Positions 10,717-21,335 of a stretch of 64,000 nucleotides of DNA are shown in pieces. The position numbers were made by a program, and so were the translations under genes. Positions within the stretch are counted from its first letter, which is position 1; the number at the start of each line of letters is the position of its first letter. Origin of the DNA: Wolfiporia cocos (Eukaryota; Basidiomycota; Agaricomycetes; Polyporales; Phaeolaceae); the NCBI GenBank assembly GCA_029448655.1, contig JACCLO010000046.1, forward strand, positions 1 to 64,000, read 5' to 3'. A model generated the notes under the pieces. That model was given only the letters and a program-made list of their open reading frames with translations. It made no database searches and was not told the DNA's origin.

Positions 10717-12640
10717 TCACGACCAGTTGGTGGGCCCTTTTGAGGCGAGGAGAGTATCTGAAATGTGATAACAAACTGGTGAGTCTCTCACTTTTGGCTC
10801 AATGATCTGCTGAAGTACTGGCAATGACACTACAGGGGCCTCTTTGGTGTCGGAATCTTGAAGCATGATTGGATCGTCCCAGCTGCCAGATGGTGTCAGC
10901 ACCAGAACATGGGGCATTCACTCCATCCATGCATGATCTCTGGTAGACTCCGGTGGAGGTGCGACTATGCCATTCACCATGACGGTGTAGAATGGCTGAA
11001 CATGGAGCCACTGCACTGTGACCCACCACGATGATGGTATAGGTGTGGAAACTTCTTGCACAAGGTGCTTGTAGAGAAGGTACACATGATATTTCTGAGC
11101 TCCACAGTTGCATGTCCACGTCATAATGTCTGTATTGTAGATGCTGTTAATTGGAGTCTGAGCAAGATGTTCCCGTGACCTTCTGAAGGCTTCTTGCATA
11201 TGGGTAAGTGATCATGAATGCCCTTCACAATGCTTTGTAATGATCTGTGCAAGGGTCAGTTGATATGGCGGGAGCACTTTTGTGATGATTGCATGCATGG
11301 TGAGATCAATGGGCAGGTGATTATAGCAGTGCAGAACTAGCTGCTTGAGATTCTGCCAGAGCACCTCAACCATCATTGTTATACACTTGCATGGTATGCT
11401 TGATGTGTACACCACATGCACCCAGAGACACCAGCAATCATGCGAGTACCAGGAGCTCCAGAGGTAAGCTCATACCTCATGAAGATTATTGAGTTTATAG
11501 TGTTGATACATCTCATCAATAGCATCTTGTCGAATGTCCTTGGATGTTCAGCTCTGCCCATGCCATTTAGGGAGAAAATGGTGCTGTGATGCATGCTTTG
11601 TGAAAAGCTAGAGGATAGGCAGTCGGTGTGGTGTCAGGCAAAAGACATAGCCAGGCTTTGCTTGCTTCATTGTGCTGATTGCTCTGTCATCACAAGGTGA
11701 GCTTTCTTGGAGCTCTTCAAGTGCTTCTGCAAACTCCTCAACCTGATGCTGCAGATCATCTAGGTCTCAATCCCACTCAGCATCATTCCAATTGTCATGT
11801 TTATGACCTATCCAGCCCATTTCTTCATCACTTTCATCTGCATGTAGATCAGGTGGGAGTATGCCCTGGCCACTCAGGTGTTCAATGTCAAAGTCTTTGG
11901 CATCTTCGGTTTCACTCTTCACAGCAGGATGGCCTGCCGGGATGGGCTTGAGTCTAAGTGGGGGCAGTGACAGGTGATGACAGATGGATACCCATCAATG
12001 AGAAGCCGGATGCGATGGAGAGGCTTCACAGGAGGGGCAGGTAGCTAGTACATATAATATGAATTAATGAGAATAAAGTCCCATTCCACAATGTTGGAAA
12101 TAAACAAACGACTGAGCCTGTCTGTTGCAGGTATGGTATGAAGTTAGCTTTGATGTAAGAGAACTCATGGCAAGCTTCATTGACATCATAGAATGCAGGT
12201 GTCTCCTTGTTCTTTGCTAAGCACTGTTTCACTGCATGGAGTGCATGCCAGAAACATAGCTGATGTTTTGCCTGTGGCCATGTGTTCCTCATTGCATTGA
12301 TTTCTGACCAATCCTTGTCTGATAATGTATATTCTGGGTTGACACCAAGGTCCTTCAGCTCACCAAGAAATCTCTCAAGCACAACTTGCTTGACACCCTT
12401 ATCGGCTTCCTTGTTTGTCGATATCAGTAAGAACACAAGTGGAATACCCAACCCATGTGCATCTGCAACTGCACCAAACAGTCCAAAATTGGTCCTGTTT
12501 GTGTTCCCTAGACAGATTCAATCTCAGTAATTTACTTACGTAGCAAGCTTGCATAGCACACACACATGTTGAATCCATTGCAAGCTCCTGTGTATTGGAG
12601 GCCCACTCCTCAATAAAATCTGTGACTTAGAAGGCAACTG
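10717..12640 (-). pseudogene. Mutator-like (MULE) transposase relic
   Basis: Reading on the minus strand from about 12640: EEWASNTQELAMDST (first catalytic Asp region), an intron with GTAAGT…CTAG ends at about 12511-12545, then FGLFGAVADAHGLGIPLVF, then LSDKDWSEINAMR (second Asp) and AKHQLCFWHALHAVK (the C-x2-H of MULE transposases). The C-terminal half is split over several frames: EVLWQNLKQLVLH near 11340-11390, and a SWIM-type zinc finger WTCNCGAQKYHVYLLYKHL near 11060-11125 in which the usual second cysteine of CKH is tyrosine. A serine/proline-rich tail runs to about 10717. MULE transposases cut and paste DNA between long inverted repeats (family knowledge); no such repeats were identified here. 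Frame breaks and the lost zinc ligand indicate a dead copy. Confidence 0.82.
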
Positions 12641-12676
12641 CCTGAGTGCTGGGCTCAGCTTGCACATCTAGCAGAG

Positions 12677-13700
12677 TGACACAGACTCACCAGTCTGTGG
12701 GACCGGCCCACAGGCCGGGGACAATCCCCCAAAGCCAGTGCATCAGTGCACATCCTAAGCCAATGGGTATGCAGGCAAGGCCCTTGGCTAAGGTACCACC
12801 CAGACGGGCAAGGTGAGGAGGGAGAGACCCAGGCAGACTGGCACACACACAGATGAGGTGGTGAGAGAGGGGCTACAGCCCAGACATCAAGAATCTTAGA
12901 GATGGGGAGTAAGCCCCATCTTGTCACGGTTTTATACCACAAGATATTGACCCTACATCCCTCGCTTTAGGTCTCTTGGGGTTCCACTGAGCGCACGGTC
13001 TCCTCATACCTCTAGTTACCTCCACGTCAACCATCTCACATAGTACATCACGTTACCTGGTAGATAGTGCCTATGATGGGCACACATTCCGTCACCCGCA
13101 TTATAACATCACAGTATGTACATCATATGGTCATGGTAGCACATGATCCCTTAGTTATGGCACACAGGCCATTACATTAAGGTAGTCATAGCATACTGAT
13201 CCATGTACATAAATACACCGGGATGAGGTCTTACAACCTCATCCTTTAGATTCTCGATGTTGGGCTATGCCCCTTTCTTCATACTGTCTGAGGGTGCACA
13301 CCAGTCTTACTGCTGAGTTATTCACTTGCTCATCTGGGATGCACCATTGGCAACACATGTCGCCACCTCAGCAATGAGGTCACCCTGGTCACCACTGCAT
13401 TCCTCTGATGGTACCCTTGTGGATGTGTTGGATTCCCCGGCAGGGCTGGTCCCACAGACCTATGTAAGTCTGTGTCACATCTCTCTACCCTTTAAGTATG
13501 TACATGGGAGCGCAACATGTCTACCCTTAAGTGCTGGCCTGTGTGCAGCACCATCCTAACGGCTGAGGTAAGAGAGTATGTAAGCGAGCATGTAACTACT
13601 GTAGTGACAGGGAGTGACCATAATGTGAGTGATGCATGGGTGCGCACTACCCCGGAGTGCCTATCTACGGGGTCAGGTGGTCATTGCCAGAGCGCCATTA
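12677..13700 (-). mobile_element. LTR (minus) interrupted by a plus-strand LTR
   Basis: The left end TGACACAGACTCACCAGTCTGTGGGACC forms the terminal hairpin CACAGAC/GTCTGTG. Hairpin 2 (GGGC/GCCC) is near 12870. Hairpin 1 AGATGGGG 12900-12907 / CCCCATCT 12914-12921 (loop CTTACT on the element strand) is followed directly by the inserted LTR 12922-13477. The element's TATA side (CATGTACATACTTAA on its strand) resumes at 13483. The far end is not sharply defined. Confidence 0.7.
12922..13477 (+). mobile_element. Solo LTR nested at the stem-loop of an older LTR
   Basis: CATCT flanks both sides (12917-12921 and 13478-13482). The 556-bp unit starts TGTCACGGTTTTATACC and ends CACAGACCTATGTAAGTCTGTGTCA (terminal hairpin). 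TATA-like catgtacataaat is near 13202. Hairpin 1 GGATGAGGT 13221-13229 / ACCTCATCC 13236-13244 has loop CTTACA. Hairpin 2 GGGC/GCCC is near 13262. Confidence 0.93.
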
Positions 13701-14661
13701 CTGGCATCTCTATCCCTATGCCACATGACTCAGCACCATTACTGGTGCCTTGTCATCTATGCTTACCCCTATGCTTACGTTTACGTGCATGGACTCTGGG
13801 GCTTTTGGGCAAGCTCTTAGGTACTGGTGCACCCACATGTACTTATGCACTGGCATGAGGACTTACATCCTCATGTCTAGCATTCTTGACATTAGGGTAA
13901 TGACACCCTCTTTCATGCTGTCTACTGGGCTGCCACTCTGCTCTTAGTTCACGACATGCTAGTCTGGGGATGTCAGACCTTGCCAACCCGCCATACTGCC
14001 AACAAGACTGCTCGTTGCCCTGCCTTCCCTTGACGCCATGGGGCCTGGGACCTGTCATGGTCTATGTCACAGAATGCCCAGAGGGGCATTCCTAGGACAA
14101 TTCACTCCTCGCTATCACAGTATGGGCACTGCTATGTGCACGCGTGCCCCTCTCTGCTTAGTTACTTCACATCATCCCTTGATGCCAGTAGAATCACCTG
14201 ACCCAGTAGATTAGTGCTAGTCAGGCAGCACACGTATCAGGTACTCACGTTCATGGTCACCACTGTAGTCACATGTAGCATTACAGTCACCCTTAGTTAC
14301 GGCGCACAGGCCTGTACTTTAGGGCATCCCTACATATGCTCCTGTCATGTACTTAAGTAGATGACAGATGGGGCTTATCCCCATCTTTTGGATTTTCAGC
14401 AATGGGCTTAGGCCCCTCTCTTGCATCTTGCTGTGGGTCTGCACCAGTCATACTACTGAGTTCTCTACTCGCTCATCTGGGGGCTTGCCTTCGTAGGCAT
14501 AAGGTGACTCTGTTTAACCCTGCATAACTTGGGTGGCACCTCGATAGGTGTGTAGGGTTCCCAGCAGGGCCAGTCCCACAGACATTTGTGAGTCTGTGTC
14601 AGTCTATTGGAGATATTCCCTGGCTATGGGCCAGTCCCACAGATGGTACATCTGTATCAGC
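13700..14661 (+). mobile_element. Outer LTR (plus) carrying a nested LTR
   Basis: Hairpin 1 CATGAGGA 13854-13861 / TCCTCATG 13868-13875 (loop CTTACA) follows catgtacttatg. After the nested copy (14065-14601) the LTR ends GGCCAGTCCCACAGATGGTACATCTGTATCA near 14661, with a CACAGAT/ATCTGTA hairpin. The left boundary is uncertain. Confidence 0.65.
14065..14601 (+). mobile_element. Solo LTR nested in an older LTR
   Basis: GTCTA flanks both sides (14060-14064, 14602-14606). The 537-bp unit starts TGTCACAGAATG and ends with CACAGAC/GTCTGTG and TGTCA. TATA-like catgtacttaag is near 14348. Hairpin 1 AGATGGGG 14366-14373 / CCCCATCT 14379-14386. Hairpin 2 GGGC/GCCC is near 14404. Confidence 0.93.
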
Positions 14662-15410
14662 ATGCATGCTCCTGATCATCAAGTTGAAGATCATCATCTC
14701 CAATGTTGATCTGGGCCTTGAGCTCAAATGGCCCTACAATCTTACCCATCACTGTCTCCATAAACTCCTTCAACAACATAACATCAGTCTCAGCTTCATC
14801 ATCTTCCTCATCATTGAGAGCCTTCCACTTTGTGTGTCTTTGTTCATTTTCCTTGTACATGCACTCTCAGCTTTTTTGCATGGCCTTCTAGGCAGGTCTT
14901 AGACATCATGGGTAATGTATGCAGGCATGCAGGATGGAAGGAGGTCACTGGCTAATGTTGCCACAAGTCTTGCCTGCTTACAATTTCCTGCTGATTCATC
15001 ACTTATAATTTTTATCTAAATGTGAGAAAATACTCTGAGCGTGAGAACAATTATCGCTCTATTACTTTCAGTTAAAGGTCGGCATGGTGCATGCTAAGCG
15101 CCCATCTGCAGTGTCGGTGCACCAGCCACAGTGGAATATGAAAAGGTCATGCAAACTTGCTGGGACATTAACCTCAAGTCTGGCTCATATTGGATGTCAA
15201 GGTGCACTTGTGGGTGTGGCCCTTACCCTTGCTGCCCAATGGGACCAAGAATGGCTGTGGTGTGGGGGCGGAGACGGCAGAGAAGGTCAAGGAGATGTCT
15301 CAGACACTATCCTGTGCAGTGCCCAGGCACACTTAATCTTGTTTCCAGTGCTGGGTGGAGGTGGGGGCAGAGGTGAGGTCGGACACAAGGCAGTGCACTC
15401 AGTCTCACAG
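14662..15410. other. Unassigned; part duplicates the 17.25-17.37 kb region
   Basis: The segment at about 15080-15180 (GCTAAGCGCCCATCTGCAG … GAAAAGGTCATGCAAACT … ACATTAACCTCAAGT) is a diverged copy of 17260-17370. The latter lies upstream of the disrupted cysteine-rich gene. The copy encodes MEYEKVMQT where 17296-17325 encodes EFEKAMQT. The rest (14657-14860 minus, acidic frame) is not recognised. Confidence 0.45.
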
Positions 15411-15878
15411 TGTCACAAATTTTGAGGCTAGGCACCTGGCTGGGCATTTACTCAGGATTTGCCCTCTGCGTGGGTCGAACGCATTGACTGATGCACAGGA
15501 AGTCACGTGACATGGAGATTAGATAAGGAGTCGTTGATTAGGGATTGCGGACCGTCCTCCCCGCCGGGCCGCTCACATGATGTAGTTGTAGATGACACCT
15601 TATGGCATGACGATCGCGACGTCGTGCATGGCCCCCTTTAGGGTGGGCCGCGACTCAGTAGTTACGCCATCTCTACATGTATATATACTACGTCATCTGA
15701 GGGTTACACCTCAGACTTGTTCTTCTCGATGTATGGGTGATAGCCCTCCTCTCTTGATCACTACAGCATGCTGCCTGACTCCGCCTCGCCTTGTCTCAAC
15801 AACTCGGCGTTGTACCCTGGGTCTTAGTACTTATAGGGGTAGGACAGGGATAGAGGTATGCCAGTCAAGTTTGTGTCA
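15411..15878 (+). mobile_element. Solo LTR with tRNA T-arm-like segment
   Basis: CACAG flanks both sides (15406-15410, 15879-15883). The 468-bp unit starts TGTCACAAATTTTGAGG and ends AAGTTTGTGTCA. TATA catgtatatatac is near 15675. Hairpin 1 TCTGAGG 15696-15702 / CCTCAGA 15709-15715. Near 15467-15483 the reverse complement reads TGCGTTCGACCCACGCA, a T-arm-like stem-loop. Confidence 0.93.
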
Positions 15879-16222
15879 CACAGCATTTCAGTACAATGTA
15901 CAATACAATCATACAAATGATAGCATCACTTCATGAGGATTGTTTTAGCTGAGCTATATGCAGGTGCAATATGATGCAGGCAAGCACCTGGGCATGATAA
16001 ATTCACTGTGGCAATCCAGTGTTGGAACATCCAGGCAAGTGCGTATCCGATTGCCGGCTGGGTATACCATGCAGTGACACTAGCATACTTGAACAAGTCA
16101 GAAAGATGTGCCTTAGAGATAAGGGTACCCCTTATTATTGTAGAATTTAGGCTGTACATGCTTTGCATGTTTGCCTCCCCGCCCCAAGGATGAGACAAAC
16201 CACTGTCCAACATTGTTGTTTC

Positions 16223-17081
16223 TAGTGATGTGCCAGGCCCAGCCTGGCTCAAAAGCCCTGGCTTTGGCCTGGCTTGGACAGCCCACAGCTTTTCAAAACC
16301 TCAGGCTGGGCCCTCATTGACGGCTCACGGCTTGGCCCAGCCTAGGCCCCGGCTCGACCATGGCCTACTACTGCTAAGATAATCATCACTTTAGCTTCAG
16401 AGCTTGAGATTCACCTTTGCCAAACCTTTCCCAGATGAAATAGAACCTTGAATCCTCCTGTCACAGATTTAACTGGCAGTCCCAGACCAGTGTCTGTGGA
16501 GACATACGTCTAACACCCCTTAGCCAAAAGGGCCACTATAACAGCTCAGCTGTTATAGGCAGGACACGCTATATGTGTAGTTCATATTCCCACGCTAGGC
16601 ACTTATATTGCACCGTTGAGTATTTGGCTTAATACTTGGCATGGTTGGCCTTTCTGGTATTATATGTGCCACCTGGGATTCCAACCCCAGATATTCCGTG
16701 ACACCTCCAATCTATAGTAGGATTAAGTGTGAAATAATCACTCACCAGTGCAGCATTCAGTAGCGTGCCTGCCATATGGGGAATCATATAGGCACCCGAA
16801 AGTGAGCGGCAGGCTTCAATGTTGAGGACTTGACTTTTCTGTAGTTTTAAATAAACAAGATAGGTGCACAATGATTGAGTTGAGCATATAACTGGCCTGT
16901 ATGGGCTTATATTGTGCCTGCCAGATATTGTAGCCATTAAGATCCCTAGGCCGGGGCTCAACAGCTTGGCCCGGCCTGGCCTGTATCTCAGGCCAGGCCC
17001 TGGGCCATCTCAAGCCATGCTGTAAAGCCCAGCTTGGCCCGGCCCGGCTCATGGCCCAAAGCTGGGCCTGGCACATCACTA
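16223..17081. mobile_element. Non-autonomous hAT element (MITE-like) with 8-bp target duplication
   Basis: The ends are perfect inverted repeats over at least 21 bp (TAGTGATGTGCCAGGCCCAGC and its complement at 17061-17081). The 8-bp duplication GTTGTTTC lies at 16215-16222 and 17082-17089. Both subterminal regions are crowded with GGCC/GGCCTGGC repeats, as is usual in hAT elements, where they bind the transposase (family knowledge). No transposase is encoded. A short solo LTR (16459-16703 plus CCTCC) lies inside, so the element itself is about 609 bp. Confidence 0.93.
16459..16703 (+). mobile_element. Short solo LTR (245 bp) inside the hAT element
   Basis: CCTCC flanks both sides (16454-16458, 16704-16708). 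Ends are TGTCACAGATTTAACTGG and ATTCCGTGACA. It holds the palindrome CTATAACAGCT/AGCTGTTATAG and GCCAAAAGGGCC. It is the same family as 45418-45666, 50760-50997 and 56821-57031. Confidence 0.93.
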
Positions 17082-17468
17082 GTTGTTTCTTGCACCGCTC
17101 ACTTCGTTCGCTCTCTTTCACGCGATCCCGACGCTTGCTTCAACAATCCAGGTCCTAGTGGTGGCACCTGCTAGTGAAGCTTGCACCTATTCCATCCAAT
17201 AGAGACTGGGAGGAGAGAGGGGGCAGGGCGGGGGAGGAGGGCTGCTCGAGGACGGGGCGCACGCTAAGCGCCCATCCGCAGTCAGCCACAGCGGAGTTCG
17301 AAAAGGCCATGCAAACTCGAAGTCCCTGATCTCTCGCTCTCGTTCTCTCGTGACGACGGGACATTATAAACTCAAGTGTAAGACCCTGCCATCATGTAGC
17401 AGGATTAACTACCCTTCAGCTAACACTCGTATCAGTGATAACGATAACGAAGAGGTCGCCACACCGAA

Positions 17469-18714
17469 ATGGATCCGGGATACATATCTGGAGTCACAGT
17501 TCACCTGGAGTCTCTAAAGCTTATTCGCGAAGTCAAACAGCTGCTGCAGTGCCCGCCATGCGCGGCCGCTGACCAAGAGGAGCTTTGTGATTGGGTGCAA
17601 CGACTCGATCATTGCAAGGTGCGCTCTCACTACCTGGAAACCTGTGTTGCGCTAACAGGCTGTCAAAGAATCTCTACGACTCGCTTCACTTTAAAGCGCC
17701 CCTTCTATCTCCTTTCGGCACACTGGACCTCTATCACGACTACGTGTCTGTTTGGGATGATGCGTTTGCTCGGATGAAATCATCAAACGGCACAGTGCCG
17801 GATACCCCTGCACAGCCCCCACCGATCGAAGCCACCACCAGTCAGGGTATAACCACCGCTGAGCGCAGGACTAGTCGCTCGGCACCGCGAAAGAAACTCG
17901 AAGAGGTGGTTTATGACCCCCCATGCGCCCAATGCGCTGCAACGCGGCGTGACTGTAGGGGCCCTGTGTCACAAACTTTCCTTAGAGGATACGTAACATC
18001 CCTCGCTGCAGGTATTATAGGCGCCGCTAGGTGCGCGCGCGCTTCCATGATCCTCAGCCACCTCCGCGTCTATCCAGGACTCCGTCTAGATCATATGACT
18101 GTAGGTAAGCGCTGTAGGGTAGCGCGCGCCTTAGGTACTCACGTTAGGGTCACACCGTCACATGTCGTTACAGGTAGTTACATTATCATGTGCCCTCTTA
18201 GTTACTGCGCACAGGCCGCGACTTTAGGGCGACCATTACTGGTCAGCTCCCCATGTATAAGTACGACAAGATGGGGACTTACTTCCCCATCTTTAGGATT
18301 CTCGACAACTGAGCTTAGGCTCCTTTCTCATCTGCGTTTGTGTGCGTCTCTGCCCCGGGGGCCCTCCACGACTTGCTTGTCTGTGTGTCTTCCCTCTTGG
18401 TCGCCTTAGGAGTTCCCCCTTGGGGATACAGCCGACTGGCTGCCTTGTGGTTAGCACACCGCCCTGTAGGACGTCTAGGGACTCCCCTGTAGCCAGGGTC
18501 CCACAAACCTGTGAGTTTGTGTCACCCTGATGTCTCCCCGCATGCATGCTCAAACTGCAGTCTTCTTTGCTTGAGATGTAGTCGGGCAAAAAAACAAAGT
18601 AAACCATATTCTATTCACTCTGCAATCATATGGTTGACTGTGCCTGCGTTGGCAAATTGTATAGAACGTGCCGGAATCGGTAAAAGGTGGGATCGCCGTA
18701 ACATACGCCCTTAG
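17469..18714 (+). pseudogene. Cysteine-rich (zinc-cluster-like) gene split by a solo LTR
   Basis: Exon 1 (ATG 17469 to 17618) joins exon 2 (17669-17966) through a 50-bp intron with GTGCGC, a GCTAAC branch site and AAG end. Exon 2 encodes YHDYVSVWDD, a Ser/Pro/Thr-rich linker, basic RTSRSAPRKKLEE and PPCAQCAATRRDC. The LTR at 17967-18524 interrupts the codon run. Removing it and one CCCTG lets the frame run on (GPDVSPHACSNCSLLCLRCSRAKKQ) to TAG 18712-18714. The joined C-x2-C-x6-C … C-x2-C-x4-C-x2-C pattern looks like the zinc-binding clusters of basidiomycete hypothetical proteins, some linked to DNA binding. No specific family is recognised. Insertion is recent enough to leave the duplication exact. 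Confidence 0.65.
17967..18524 (+). mobile_element. Solo LTR disrupting the cysteine-rich gene
   Basis: CCCTG flanks both sides (17962-17966, 18525-18529). The 558-bp unit starts TGTCACAAACTTTCC and ends CCACAAACCTGTGAGTTTGTGTCA; the CACAAAC/GTTTGTG arms vary together relative to other copies. TATA-like catgtataag is near 18253. Hairpin 1 AAGATGGGGA 18268-18277 / TCCCCATCTT 18284-18293. Hairpin 2 GAGC/GCTC near 18311. Confidence 0.95.
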
Positions 18715-19097
18715 TCGCAGCGTCATTGTATTGTACGGCGCAATAAGTTTTCGATGACACCTTCGCATATCTCACTTGGCTATACCTTGCTAAGACCTAT
18801 GGGTTCGATGCCTGGACCCTGCACTGTTCCATCAGTGTCTTTGCAAGATCTTCAAATCAGCCCTGTCAATGCAGAGGGGCTTCAGACGAAGCGAAGGTGG
18901 TCCCTGTATCAGGGATTGACTACTTCACGTACGTCGTACACTGTTAGTTATACCCGAAGTCCTTCTGGCCTATGATCTCCCCAGCTGCTGCTAGAGATCC
19001 TCTGCAAGAGCCTTCAATAATGCCCCACTGTCTGATGTGACGTTCTGCCGCGCACGCTTGTTCGATTGAGTGCCCGGAGTGCAGTACATGGCGCTGA
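18715..19097. other. Spacer at the LTR/gene-island border
   Basis: No gene, RNA or repeat is recognised here. Confidence 0.3.
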
Positions 19098-19839
19098 TTA
19101 CGCATATAAGTGAGCGATCAGATGCGGAGCTGATGATGACTTCCACATCAGGGTGGAGATTTGGCGATGGCGCTGGATAGTTGTGAGTGAGTGAGAGGTG
19201 ATGAGAACGCCATCTATATTCCGACGGCCGATAGTGACTACGGTGAGTAATGTGCGTAGTTGAGCTTTTGATGGTGCGGTCACTGACCGAGACCGTCTAC
19301 ACTCAAGATCTCGTCGATGCTCTGTACGGCCTCAAGTCGTTCGCAGATGCGAGGTATTCTGACGCCATCAGTCCCCATGTGCTCTGTGTAAATGGACTGC
19401 CGAATCCACGGATACCTGGACCCCTTGGGGGGAAGCGCGCCGCAGCAACGATCGACTTGGCTTGAGCGGCGGTTGATACCTATCAGATTGACGTATATGT
19501 ACCACGACCGACTAGCCCAGCGTGTTCTACATACCATTGGAACCAGCACTCCCCGGGCGCCGGCATCAAGCCCATACTTGATTTGCCACCGACACTACCG
19601 TCTGCACACGCCCCTGTTGCAGGTATTCTGACAATAGTGCTGGGCGCCGAGCTTCCGAGCCCCGATATTGTTTGGATGGATTCGGCAGCGCCTGGCTGAA
19701 GAGATGTCATGCCATGCTCACAATCAATGAGCAGCCATGAGAGATGGGGCGAGGCGAGCGCAGCAGTGCGCGCTTTCAAAGCACCTGGCAGCGTGATCCA
19801 TGCGCCGAACGCTGGCTTCGATGCGCGAAAGGGCTTCAA
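19098..19839 (-). pseudogene. HpcH/HpaI-type aldolase relic
   Basis: Minus-strand exons read FGAWITLPGALKAR, then SWLLIDCEHG (family signature around the catalytic/substrate site), then WQIKYGLDAGARGVLVPMV, an intron (GTATGT…TGATAG, about 19480-19534), then AARFPPRGPGIRGFGSPF and TWGLMASEYLASAND. Class II HpaI aldolases split 2-keto-3-hydroxy acids with a divalent metal (family knowledge). Damage: a frame change near 19589-19605 between IPATG and WQIKYG, and a deletion near 19333 between SAND and EAVQSIDEILSVDGL that removes the segment normally holding the metal-binding glutamate. Broken downstream exons (NYPAPSPNLHPDVEVI, about 19130-19190) are still visible. The gene is dead. Confidence 0.85.
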
Positions 19840-21335
19840 GAAGACGGTGCATTATACTCCGCTGTGGAATTGTTGCGATGACAATACATTACATTCATTG
19901 ACTTGGTGCTTGTGGACAGATCCTCGCCGAACACAGACTCCGACCGTTGCATCTTGGCCTGCTCCGCACGTGGGCAAGCAAGATTAGATGCGAGAAATCC
20001 CTGGTAGAAATAATAACCAGAAAGCACCCCCGTCACTGTGCGCAGACACCAGCGGCATCCGAGCCACCGCTGCCTCGTTGCAGCACGCTCACCGACGCCA
20101 CACACAACTGTGGTGTTCCTGTTGAATCGGAATAGTTTGTTGCCCAGAATGGCTAGGGTGAATAGTACAGCAATGGACCATGCGTATACGCGAAGTTACT
20201 AACCACCTGCCAATGCAGCGGAAAGGCCAGCGAAGAGGCCGTCTCTCCGAGCTTCCTGTGGAGGTTGGCGTGTGAATGTCATCATTATCGAGATTGGAAT
20301 GGATGGATATAGATTTCCCTACAGTTGTACATCTTGCTACAGCATCATCGGGAGCCACAAGTGAAGTGTCGGCGGCGTTGGGCATAGTGATAAATTATGG
20401 AACGCGATGCGTTTGCGGACTTGATGCGGACAGATAAACGTGTGCACCACTTAGTAACTCAAATAGAATTAATAATTCCCCTGCCTGACACACGGCGTGC
20501 GCGCGCTAACATCACCCCGCGTCACATAAGCTCGACGTCACGACTTCGTGACTGAGCGCGTCAAAGTCTCGCGTGGAGCTCGCTGTGGCTGGCATCGTAG
20601 ACATTGGGCTTCTTCTTGTATGTGGATAACTCACTGGAAATATCGGCGAACAAGCGCAAACTGTCTTCAGACATATCAAATACTTTCAGTTCCATCGAGG
20701 GTACGTTATATGCGCTCAATTGCACGGATCTTATTTACAGCAACATCCTCCATTCGTGTAGACGCTTTGATCAGCGTCAAGCAGAAACTCGGGGATAGTA
20801 GTCGTAGCAGTCGGGTCTCTATATGCGCCGAACTATACCAGCTGGCATATCTCTCCGAGTCTTTCTCCCAGCAGCGCCTGCGGTCGAACAAGGATTGGAT
20901 CCATCAAGTGGATATCCTAGATCGTGAAGGTGGGCACACTATTTCTGGGTTTCTTCCAACTACCACATATGATCCGCAGGGGTCAATCTGTGGAATCCAT
21001 CTGCCTTGTCTCGCGATATGGATGATGAGGATACTTGAAATGTGAATGCTGCATGTGAGTCTAGTTCATCATGCCGAGAGTGTCTCACCGTACCATCCCC
21101 AATCACCGGTTCGGCTATCCGTACAGTGAAGTTGGCCGGATTCCGCCTCGTTGAAGCCGGATTAGAGAACAAGCCAGCCATTGACAGTGAGACAATCATC
21201 CATCACGATGTCACCTAGTTTGAGATCGCTTCTCCACAGCTCTCATCCATGTGCTGCAGCTCGCAAGCAAAGCCGGCGTTAGCATGTCAGGTACAACCAT
21301 CAGTTCGCGTGCGGACTCCCAAGACGGGCCGCTTA
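19840..21335. other. Unassigned part of the gene graveyard
   Basis: Several frames of 60-165 codons occur (for example plus 20548-21045 with LAYLSESFSQQRLRSNKDWI, and minus 20089-20385), but none shows a recognisable family or clean exon structure. They may be relics of old genes. The reductase and carrier domains expected after the adenylation gene were looked for on the minus strand and not found. Confidence 0.3.
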
